DNA from: Euonymus europaeus
Taxonomy: Eukaryota; Streptophyta; Magnoliopsida; Celastrales; Celastraceae
Length of the DNA: 64,000 nucleotides
Direction: 5' to 3'
Assembly (NCBI GenBank): GCA_963580455.1
Contig: OY756968.1
Coordinates: forward strand, 9,957,544 to 10,021,543
Below the pieces are notes generated by a model, which made no database searches, had not been told where the DNA came from, and was given only the letters and a program-made list of their open reading frames with translations. Below, in pieces: positions 33,370 to 44,012 of the stretch. A program made the translations under genes and the position numbers. Every line of letters starts with the position of its first letter. Position 1 is the stretch's first letter.

Positions 33370-35445
33370 TGTGATGACCTGCCATAAATATTCATTTGTG
33401 TTGGATTGGAGATGGAAACATATGTGTATTAGTGTGTTTTGGAATTTGCAGGTGCGCCCATGCATGTAGAAATCACGCCTAGGTGAGTGGGGATAACCCA
33501 GGACTAGAATGAATCTGCTCTAGGTACACTTAAGGGTGCCTAGGCGCACTAGGAGTCCGCCGGGAGCAGTGGCGGGCTGGAAATGAGAGAAAAATTTATG
33601 TTGAGGGCCGCATAGGCGCACCCCTCACACACCCAGGCGTGGCCAATAAGGCACCCAAGAGCCGCCTGGAGCAGAGTGCTCCAGGTCGAAGGGGTTTGGG
33701 CTAGGGTGCCTAGGCCATTGCCTGCATGCCTAGGTGCAACGCGGGATTTTAAATAGCTATTATGCGATTCTTCCTTCACGTTTTCTAACATAGTCTGATT
33801 TTTAGAGAGAGAGAGACATAGGGAAATAGAGAGAGAAAGAGAGATTCTTGAGGGATTTTGAAGGATTAAGTCTTGGGTTGAATATTAGAATAAGTTTCAA
33901 CAAGGATTTCACAAAGTTGTAAGATTCTAGTTTTCCATAAAAATAAGGGTTCATGTAATTTAGGTTGAAACTTCAAATGGGTGTTTTAGAATGACTATAT
34001 AGGTTGATTTAAGCCTATTTATGATGTTATATACTAGGTTGGTTGATGATTTGGTGGATTGAAAGCTTGAAAGCTTAAGTTTGAGATATTGGGTTTTCTA
34101 TAGAGAGAAAGATAATTTTTTTGATTTGTTGGTTTGGTTTATGTTGGTTGTGATTATTGGGAATTAATTTGTGGGAATGGATGATGAATTTTCTATATGG
34201 TTGGTTCGGAAACTCAAACCATAATATTCGGAAAATTGTAGCTTGTGATAGCTTGGATTCGAGGTAGGGATTCATACCCCTTTTTCTATCGTATTATTTG
34301 TTCTCTAAAGAGAGTTTTATCTCTTCATTGGTCATCATTTTTGTGTTCTTTCCTAAATTTTTCCTTAGGAAACAAACCCTCTTTGTTGGTTATTGATTAA
34401 TTACATACCTTATTAATGCTTAATCATCTATTAGGCATGATAATTCTCGTTCATGCATCATGTAGTTAGTATATATATAGGGTTGTTATACATATATATA
34501 TATACTTCTTTTGCATGACATGTTTGGACATGCATTGTAGTTGCACCGGAACTACGAGTATGGACTCTTAGTATCCTTAGATTCTAATAGTGTGATGCTG
34601 GGTACCGAAGGGGCACATTGTTTTCGGGATCGGGTTTCCCATTGTGGAAGTACATCTATGGTTGTCCGAGGCAAAGTGTAAGGTTTTTATGGTTTTTCGG
34701 ATATTCGTTGAGTGGTTCCAGGCGCTATAGGGTGTAGCCTATGATTATATCTTATTGTGACATTTTAGATGTCATTTTGCTGCATTGAGTTTATTTCAAT
34801 ATTCAGCCTTATAATCTTGATAACTCTTCATATTTCTCTACTAAGCCATTTGCTCACCCTATTTATTTTCTTCTATCCTTCAGGTGAGACTAGTGCTGAG
34901 AACCAAGCTGCAGATCAGTCGGAGGCGACGTAACATGGAAGGCCGCCCTTGGAGTACTAGGATTGATAGTATTATGTGTTGGAACCTTGGTTCTAAATTG
35001 AGTACATTTAGTACTTTTATTTGGTTGAATATTATGTTGCTTAAATAACATTTTGATATGTTGGATGGATGGTCCGGAGTGTATGTCTTGTGATCAGGAC
35101 TCCCATACCTAGAGAATAGACCATGGGTCCAGATTTGTTAACTTTCATAGTCATTGTTGATGATAATTATGTGATGATGTTATGCATATTATTTGCATGT
35201 GATTAGGAGGCCTGAGGCCCTACCTAACTAGGCTGCGGAATTGCTCTGAATTGTTATTGATTACAATTCTTGTATGATGTGATATGTGACTCCAGGTTGG
35301 CACCCTCCAATCTACGAGGAGGTGCTACCGGATTTTTGTTAGAATTTGAGGTTAGGATGACATGTGGTGAGGTCCTTAGTGACGGTGTACACATCTAAAG
35401 TGACGCTTCCGACTCAATGCGTGAATTCCGAGTCGAGGCGTCACA
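33370..35445 (+). mobile_element. Solo LTR F, nested in LTR D
   Basis: This 2,076-bp LTR has TG...CA ends (TGTGATGACC ... GAGGCGTCACA) and perfect AGTAT flanks. Its layout parallels the Tekay-like LTRs in mirror image: a GC-rich GCGCC/CCTAGGCGC block 80-370 bp from the 5' end (33450-33745), then a microsatellite near 34470-34505 and a hairpin with ACCGGATTTT near 35295-35340. A tract near 34855-34890 (gctcaccctatttattttcttctatccttcaggtgagac) parallels the gctcaccct...ttccttcccacaggaga stretch of the Tekay-like LTRs. Confidence 0.87.
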
Positions 35446-35450
35446 AGTAT
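35446..35450. repeat. Target-site duplication of LTR F, right (AGTAT)
   Basis: Pairs with 33365-33369. Confidence 0.82.
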
Positions 35451-36001
35451 ACTACTGTGAAGCTTATACTTTTCATCTTTGTTCCCAAATCTACACTTAT
35501 TATCATACATCAAAGCTACTAACTGTAAGTGCATAAATAAATTTAATACTTGATTAATCAATCTTCAATGAAAACCAACTTTCGTCACATGAGCATCTTC
35601 TTCATGGATCTACAGCAACACCATCAACTCCTAAGTCGGTATAATCATCTAAGAGATCTAACCTGTATCACAGAACATAATGAGCTGAGGCCCAACAAGT
35701 AATATCTATGCATGAAGGCACGTGAACCATTTCTTTAGAGAGCAGTCAACCATTTAAATTCTTTTTCCAATACTTAGGCCCTTAAACTAGGTAAATTACT
35801 ATAGAGCAACAAGTCAAAATTTTCCTTTTATTAAGTGTTCTACCAAAGAACACTTTCCAGTCAATAAACCTTTCCATTTTTCAGTCAACATAACCCCAAC
35901 ATTCATTTTTCAGTATACTATCCATGTAGCAGTTCTACCAGATTTGAAAAACATTTTCATTTAATAAACATGTCATGTATGTCATGATATGTCGTGCTTC
36001 A

Positions 36002-38152
36002 TGTAACACACCGAACCTTCGGATAACCTATGGTGGTAGATGTGGTAAGATAGGTGATGTCAGGTGTGACCTAAGTTCGATTAGAATATTTTTTTATAAA
36101 TTCTATAGTGGAATTATAAGTTGTGGGCGCAAGAATTATCGAAAACGGGATTAAAATGAAATTACTATAAATTATGAAAGTTAAATACAAAAATATAATA
36201 ATAAATATGATAATGGCAATCCTGTAAATAAAGATAGGTATTTTGGGTAAATAAGCATTAAGGGCAGGGGCATAATAGTAATTAAGAAAAGAAAAACATA
36301 TTAAATAAAAATATATATAGGTGAGGCACGGAAATCGAGGGAGGCCAAACCCTAAAACGTGACCCAAGGCTAGGGGTGGCGACGGAAGGCCGGATTCTCT
36401 TAATGGCGACGAACGGAGACCGGGTTGGAACAAGAAGAACGAGCGTGAAGCAAGGAAGCTAACGCCACCATTTTCGGACGGAAAGGTGGAGTGGAACGCC
36501 GGCAACGGAGGAGAGAAGGCGTGCGGTGCCGTGGCCTTTAGGACGTCAATTCGCCGTAATCCGGCCACCGTTCAGGTACATAATAGGATCGTTGGATTCG
36601 TCGTTCCACTGGTGACCTAACTATGGCCACCGTGAGGTCCACCGCCGCTTAATCGGCGGTGACCCGTAACTAAGGGGAGTCGGTCTGCTAGAATCGCTAA
36701 CCTGGACGACCGGGTCGAGCTGACCCAGTTAAATTTTTAATTTAATTAATTAATAATTAGTGTAATTAGTTATTTAGTTGTTTTAAGTTAATTATATTTA
36801 GATAATGGTATTAATAATTAAATTGAATAAAAGACAATGATACTAATGAATCAATTAAAGACAGTAAGATTGACAAATTATTATATATGTTGTATGGGTA
36901 TGTAGGACCCGTGACCACCGAGTCGAGTTGTCCCAATTGGATATTATGTTAAGTAATTAATTGTAACAAGTTAATTATAATAAGTTCATAATAATAATAG
37001 AATAAATTGACTAAAAGATAATAATATTAATAAATGGATGGTGAGGTTAATAAATAATTATGGATATTGTTTTCAGGAACTCATATTGGTAATTAAATTA
37101 TCAGAATTACGGGAGCACGTCACAATAAGTATTATAAAACTGTATTACGGAACAATGTAATTTTTATGGATTGATTGCGTTATTGTCTGTGTAATTGTGT
37201 GGTTATTGATGCATATTTGATCGAAATTCTGTGATAGGTTGAAATTGTGGGAAAGTGTTATCGGTATAATAGTACTTTGTACTGCGGAGTTGTTTATATG
37301 ACACTGAACTGGTGATGATGGGTTTTAAATGTGAATTGTGAAATGAGGTAGTGTATGTTGGTTGACTGTCTATGGATTGTGATCTATTATGTGATGATAC
37401 ATTAAGGATATTTGAGGTAACATTTATTGGTTGCTCTGCATAAAACATGACATGTCATGGCATACATGGCATATACATGAAAGAAAATATTTTTATGAAT
37501 CTGGTACAACTACTATAGGGAGGGTGTATGTTGATTGGAAATGGAAAAGGAAAAGAAAAATATTTTATTGACTGGAAAGTGTTCTATAGTAGAACACTTA
37601 ATCAAAGGAAAATCTCGACCGGTTGCTCTATAGTAGTGTACCTAGATTAGGGGCCCAAGTACTGGAAAAAAGATTTAAATGGTTGACTGCTCTCTAAAAA
37701 AATGGTTCACGTGCATTCATGCATAGATAATACTTGTTGGGCCTCGGCTCACTATGTTCCGTGATGCAAGTTATGGTCTCACAGATGATTATGTTAATTT
37801 AGGAGTTGATGGTGTCGCCGTAGATCCATGAAGAGGATGCTCATATGACGGAAGTTAGTTTTATGGAAGATTGATTAGTTAAGTAATAAATTTAGTTATG
37901 CACTTACTGTTAATAACTTTGATGTATGATAATAAGTGTAGATTCGAGAATGAGGATTAAAAGCATAAGATTCACGCTAATATATTTAGAGGATATTAAT
38001 TGGGTATTACTGCTTATTTAAATATATGAGATGATGCTTTTATTTCAGATTAGTTTATTTTAATTAAATGTAGGGTGAGTTTATGTTGTATCATAGGTAG
38101 CGTTCTGGACTACGAGCCCAAGAATTGGGGTTTCGTGGGACGAGGCGTTACA
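36002..38152 (+). mobile_element. Solo LTR E, inverted inside LTR D
   Basis: This 2,151-bp LTR has TG...CA ends (TGTAACACACCGAACC ... GAGGCGTTACA). It is the best-preserved copy of the family of D, in opposite orientation to D. The expected 5-bp duplication is not seen (left cttca, right cgaaa). A 165-codon open frame on its minus strand (36071-36568) shows no known domain and is not conserved in D, so I do not call it a gene. Confidence 0.78.
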
Positions 38153-39337
38153 CGAAAATACAGTTGTATCATCATCAGATTCCATCCAGAAATAGCATAA
38201 TTAAACTATCCTTCACAATATCCAAAATACAGTTGGATCATCATATGTCATATCATAATTCACAGACAATCACTCAACACAATCAAACATCACATTATAC
38301 ATAGATATATCATAAACAAAACATTCATTACAGTGTTCCATAACACAGTTGGATATTACTTACAGTGATGTACTCCCACGAATACCGATAATTCAATTAC
38401 ACATGTTGATTTCCTGAAACCCATGCACATATAATCATTTGTTATTACTATTATCTTTAATTCATATTTTAATACCATTATCTTTAAATCAATTTATTTG
38501 ATCTATACCATTAGCTTAATATAATTAACTTAGAACAATCATCTTAATACAATTAATTAACCTTAATTATTAATTAGTTAATTAAAATAATATCCAACCT
38601 GGTCAGCTCGACCCGATTATCCTACACGCATGTCTAACATGCCCGGTTTCCAGAAAATGTCGGGTCACTATCGATTAAATGGCGACAATGTCCACGGTGG
38701 CCATGAACAGGATCGAGGTGATGCGAGGAGTGCACCTCTGGTGCCATTTACCTTTTGATGGTCAAAAACCGATGAAATCCAGCTTCGAAGCTCTCGATGG
38801 CCGTGACTTCTCCTCCTCCATTGATGGCATAAACTCGTCTCGTTCCGTACAAAACTGGTACCGTTAAGTCCCTCGCTCCGAGTTCGTCCTTTTCACACAG
38901 GTTACGTCGTCGTCTCGGTAAATAAGATTTTTGTCGTCACCTCTGCCTTTGCGGCTTCTCTAGTTTCCCCTTAGGGTTCCTCGGTTCTCATGCCAATTAC
39001 TTTTATTTTTATATTATTTGATTTTGAGCTCCCTTTTTCCTTTATACCCTTTCATTATCTGTTAATTACACATGAACCTAGTGTTATTTACTAGTTTGCC
39101 ATTATATATATATATCCCAATATCCTATACTAATTATTCCCTTTGAAATTCATGATATTTCAATTTTAACCCCGCTTATATTGATTCTCGCACCCATATT
39201 TTTATTTTCGCTATAGAATTTATGAAAAATGTTCTAACCCAATTTAAGTCACATATGACATCATCTATCTGACATATGACAGCACTGATCTTACCACATT
39301 TACCACAACAGGTTATCCAAATGTTCATGGTGTTATA

Positions 39338-39342
39338 GAGTT
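39338..39342. repeat. Target-site duplication of LTR D, right (GAGTT)
   Basis: Pairs with 33127-33131. Confidence 0.78.
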
Positions 39343-41025
39343 CCTCTTGTTGTGGTTCTGGAAATTATTTGGTATGACCAAAGTATCTTGAGTAGTTTAT
39401 CTGCATACCTTTTGCTTATTCGAGGCATTTTTTAAGGTTTTCAATGATGGTTTTGTTTGACGCCTTGGCTTGTCTGTTTGACTATGAGTGTCATGGAGTA
39501 GCAAAATTGAGCTTTATTTTCTTGTCATTGCAAAAGTTCTAGAATTTATGCCTAGGAAATTGGTTTTTGTTATCCGTCATGATCTCCATGGGTATCCCAA
39601 ACTTGTAGATAATGTTCTTCTAGTAAAAAAATTTGAAGTATGTGTTTTTAATTGCTTGGTAGGCTTCAACTTCGATCCATTTCATGAAGTAGTCAGTGAT
39701 TATAAGAAAATAAATTCATTGTCCTGGTGTGGTAGGTATTGGTCCAATGATATACATTCCTCACTTCATGAATGGCTAGGGTTCCTAGATCGGGGTTAAC
39801 CTTTCATGAGGTATGTGGATGACTTTACCAAATCTCTGGCATTTGTCAAAGCGTCGAGCATAATTCTTTGAGTCAACTCGCATTGTGGGCTAGTAGTACC
39901 CCATGGTGAGTGCTCGATGTGTTAGGCTTCATCCCATTGAATGGTTCTTACATTTCCTTCGTGTAGCTCGGCTAGGACATAGTAGGCCTCGCTCATATTG
40001 GAATGTCAAAGTAGAGAGCCAAAATATGATCTTTTGTAGGTATGACATATCGTGCAGCTTTAGCTCGAATTCATAGCGATTTACCTCGATCGTCAAGCAT
40101 TATCTTGTTGTTGATGTATTCAATGATTAGGGTCATCCAAGTCATGCTTCCCAAATTCTTGGCATTGATTACCATCATGGCATCAACTGGTCTATTTTCA
40201 CCTATCCATATTGTCGATCATTTGAGTATTTCCACTATGATGTCATAGTCAGGATGGATAAGACCAGGTTCACAAGTGCATTAGCATGGGTATTCTTGAT
40301 TCGATATTTATGAGATTGTGAATTCGGTGAATGTTCCTATATAATCTTTGGTGGATTGAAGGTAAGATGTCATGCTCAACTTCTTTCCCTAATAGGTTCC
40401 TAATAGATGGTTCACGACAAAGTGAGACTCGGATTGGATTTTTATCCTTCTTACTCCAAGTTCCTTTGCTAGTTGTAGGTTGGTTATGAGGGCTTCATAT
40501 TTGACCTCATTGTTCGTGGTCATGAAGTCGCATATGATTGAAAATTGAATTAGGCTTCCTCTAATTAGGTTAGCGCTATCCCAAGACTACCACCCTTGAC
40601 ATTTTGTTTACAAGTCAACCATTAGGTTCTAGACCATTTTTGGGTTGTCAAAGACACAAAGAAGTTCCTTCTCCATAGTGTCATGGGAGTCTAGGGAAAA
40701 TTCAACGATGAAATCAACAAAGGTTTGAGATTTAATGGCCTTGCATGGTTGATAGTTGATGTCGTACTCACTGAGTTTGAATACCCACTTAGTCAATCTT
40801 CCCAAAAGTTCTAGCTTGTGTAGTACGGTGCAAAGATGGAACGTACGACCTTAGCTTCCTTGCAGTGGTGATGAGGGCGAGTGCCAACTTTTCCATTTGG
40901 TATACCTTATCTCTCTATTGAGGAGACTTTTGCTGACGTAGTAGACAAGATGTTATTTGTTATCCTTTTTGCAAACTAAGACTTTGTAGATGGCAATGTC
41001 TAAGATAGCTTGGTAGATTCAAATA
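39343..41025 (-). pseudogene. Tat-like RNase H, second RNase H and integrase core
   Basis: On the minus strand the order is: RNase H end (YVSKSLLNREIRYTKW-like near 40900, then GRLTKWVFKLSEYDINYQP near 40770); a second RNase H-like domain with LHDH..., KELGVRRIKI-like and VVNH segments (40280-40560); and the integrase core near 39400-39720 (WIEVEAYQAIKN, FGIPMEI, SNRQA...NKTI). A second, archaeal-type RNase H between RNase H and integrase is characteristic of the Tat lineage. There are many stops and frameshifts, so it is long dead. The upstream pol and gag are lost at 41025, where LTR fragment H begins. Confidence 0.78.
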
Positions 41026-42944
41026 TATATGAAATGATTTATCATGTGCTTACTTGAATTTTATTGAGCATATATCATATTGATTGACGTATGTGCATGC
41101 ATTGAAGCTCTTTGAGCTTACAAGCAACAATGAGATGCCTTATCCTATTTCTTTGTAGGTACAATCAATTGAGTATCATGAGGTTATTTGGAGCATTTTG
41201 AAACTGATATTACTAAGAAAATTCATGCATTTATTTATTGAAGCTTAATTGGTCAAGTTCGAGTATGATCAACTCTATTTGGGAAAAGTTTGGCTTCTCT
41301 TGAGTAAAAGGAATTTCTTCCAGCAATGTGAATGAAGTTTTGTCGCTGGAGAATTAATTTTTGAAGCTTCTAGAAGTCTTCCTTTGTGTTTTGTGTGAAG
41401 AATTCAAGAGAGGTTTCAAGTTTGAAATGATTAGTGCACATTGTGGCAACATTTACTCCTTGAAGCACAAATGATAGAGAAATGGTTGAAAAGTTGTTCT
41501 TTTGGAAAATTATAGAAAGAGCTTGTTTGGCTTGTTTTGAGAAAGATTTTCATCACCAAGAAAGAATTATTGGTGCAACCAAAAACCCTAAGCCAAAGGA
41601 GATATTTTTGCACAACAATCTCCAATGGGTCTATTATGGATGGTGGAGATTGAATTGATTCAAATTTTCAAGAGTCAAGATTAGAAAAAGAAAGAAGTGC
41701 CAAGATCATGATCTACTTTTTATCTAAGGTTCGAGATTCATTTTGTTGGAAGAGAAGAGAGAGGGTTGGCTTGTGTTGGAAGGTGGAAGAACAGTTGCAA
41801 AAAATTAGCTAAGTAGTTACGCTTCAAACCCTCTCAACATCAAACCTTGATTCAAGCTTCCTCCAAGATCTCTCAATTTTATTGTGCTACAAATCATTCA
41901 AGCTAAGACATATCTTTTCTAGAGATCCAAAGAATCACTCAAACACCAAAAAAATCATCCCGACCCGTGGGTCTAACTTTTGGTATTCTTGAGTGTTTCT
42001 TTAACAAAGCTTCTCCTAATCTCATCCAGATGTTCTTGAGATCTTTGTGTGAGTTTATGATAAAGTGATTGCCACATCTTCAGCTTATTCTCAATCTATT
42101 TTGAGCATCATTTCTAATTGTTGAGTGTTCCTCAACAAAATAGTCTCGAGCTAATCTTGAGATAATCTTGTGCCTAAATACTTGTGAATTTCCTTTGTTG
42201 GACAAAACCTTATGAAGTTGTGAGATAAGTTTGGGTTACAACTTGGAAATCCTAATTCTAGGTTATCTTGAAACCTTGAATGTAAGAGTTTGAGATTAGC
42301 TTGCCTAAAACCCTAAGTTATTGGTGAACTTGGAAAACCATCATCCATTAGTAGATTTGGAAATCCTAAGCTTGCACGCTTAGGTAGTGGATGTAGGAGG
42401 AAGGAATCTCCAAACCACTTTATATCTTTGCGCACTTTATATTTTACTCGTTTTCCTTGTGTGTTGGTCATTTGTTTGAGGCTGATAATTACATTAGTGG
42501 AGGTTTCTCTAAACTATTAGGACAAACACGTTTGATTGTTATTTTTCTAGAACACTAATATGTTTGTGCATTGTTCATATATCTAGACTTTGAATTTTGA
42601 TATGAATTTTGGATATAGTGTTCATTAAAGTGTTGTGATATTGCATGCCAAATTTCATTACATTCCAACTTGAATTGCGATGTTAAATAGATTTTATCTA
42701 ATTGATGTGCAGATTTGTATTTTTGACATTGTGTTGTGATTCTTGTTTTTTTGTTAACTAGGTATTTAGTATATATTGTATCACATATTGCACTTGATTG
42801 AAATTTGATTAGGATAATCATTAGATCCCAAATTTATGTGTTACTTGATATTTGATAATTAATTGTTGAAATTATAAAAAGGAAATTACTTTTACAATTT
42901 GAGAATACAATTTATCCCTTTCTTGTGTTTGCCTTGGTTTTTCA
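41026..42944 (+). mobile_element. LTR fragment H (B/C family), 5'-truncated
   Basis: It matches LTR C from about 30645 to its end: tatatatgaaatgatttatcatgtgcttacttgaattttatt at the start, and a ttatccctttcttgtgtttgcct-like tail ending in TTTTTCA at 42944. The first quarter of the LTR is missing, and the Tat relic is cut at the same point, so a deletion joined them. Confidence 0.78.
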
Positions 42945-43949
42945 CTAAGCACATGGATTGAATGATGAAATCTACTCATAATGACCAATACAACTTAGGA
43001 TGTAGCTTAGTGAAGGAATGAGCGGCTAGTTAAGGTAACTAATAGGGAATTAATTTAAGGTATATTAAATCACCAATTTTATGCCCTATTTAACTTTTAC
43101 ACTAAAAATTCATTTAACAGTCAACCGCCACATAAGTGGACTGGCTAATCGAAAGTAATTAGATTTTTTTAGATTTATAAAATCTAAAAGATTTGAACTT
43201 CTAAGTTACTCGAGTGAAAGGTTTAAATATTTCACCACCAAATTTAAAAATAACCGACTTTCAAGAGGGAAAGAATACCTCCATCTGAAATTTTCTTTTC
43301 CTTCGTGGATAAGCAATAGACAATTTTTTTAGATGGAGACAAACTCTCCTTGACATCATGGTTGGGAAGAGACAACTTGTAAGGGGAGAAAAAAAATTCT
43401 CACACGCCACCACTAATCCAAATCTTTGCCCTCGGAACTTCGGAAGTGCGAATCCAGCTGCCACATTCTTTTATTATCATATCTACGCTAGAAAACCTCC
43501 AGGAGAACAAAGTATATGTTTGGTACAATTCTCAATTTTAGGTTTTAGTATAACTTATCCTGTAACACACATAAGCAAAGTGACCAACGTCATGTGTGAA
43601 CCGCGACCAACGTTCTCGCCTAAATCCAACGGTCCATATTGCGTTTCCCATTCGCCAATTCAGGGTTTACTCCAATCTTCCGCTATATCGATCTTTCGGC
43701 CCTCGAACGATCCTCTTTTTTCATTTGCAGTTTAGTCTGCATATCTCACTCACGCGTCGCAGCTCTCTCCGCCAGTAGCCGAAATCCCTTCCTCTCCTCC
43801 CCCTTCCCTCTCCTCCCTTATCTTTTTTCTTAAAAAAAAAACACCATATTTTCTCTATCTCTCTGTGTTTGCGTCGTCCGTTTTTGGTTATTTCAACTCA
43901 GTCTACCTATTCCCTAGGGTTTGCTGTTGAATAAGAAGAGGAGAGGGAA
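42945..43949 (+). promoter_or_regulatory. Upstream region of the PABP gene
   Basis: No gene is supported here. The stretch separates LTR fragment H from the PABP gene. From about 43740 it becomes strongly CT-rich (ctctcctccc, ctctatctctctgtg), typical of plant 5' UTRs of housekeeping genes, with a tract of ten A at 43832-43843. No convincing TATA box was found. Open frames at 43261-43735 show no domain. Confidence 0.5.
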
Positions 43950-44012
43950 GATAAAAAATAACCAAAAAAAGCGAAAAAGCGAAACTTGAAAAACAGAACA
44001 AGGTTGAGAGAG
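43950..44012 (+). promoter_or_regulatory. A-rich 5' leader of PABP
   Basis: The last 60 bases before the ATG are dominated by A runs: gataaaaaataacc, aaaaaaagcg, aaaaagcg, gaaaaacag. A-rich leaders of PABP mRNAs are known in other eukaryotes to let the protein bind and repress its own mRNA. That this applies here is inference. Confidence 0.5.

Larger units (their letters stand above)
33132..39337 (-). mobile_element. Solo LTR D (interrupted by LTRs F and E)
   Basis: D is left in three parts (33132-33369, 35451-36001, 38153-39337), about 1.97 kb together, flanked by GAGTT. On the minus strand it starts TATAACACCATGAACATTTGGATAACC and ends GGGACGGGGCGTTAAA. Both ends match LTR E (TGTAACACACCG...GGATAACC, ...GGGACGAGGCGTTACA), which lies inside it in inverted orientation. 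No internal coding region remains. Confidence 0.8.

Noticed and set aside
36071..36568. 165-codon open frame on the minus strand
   Set aside because: It lies wholly inside LTR E, has no known domain, is hydrophobic by AT composition in its second half, and is not preserved in the homologous LTR D.
43358..43735. 125-codon frame upstream of PABP
   Set aside because: No domain, low-complexity ends, and it lies in the promoter/5' UTR region of PABP.
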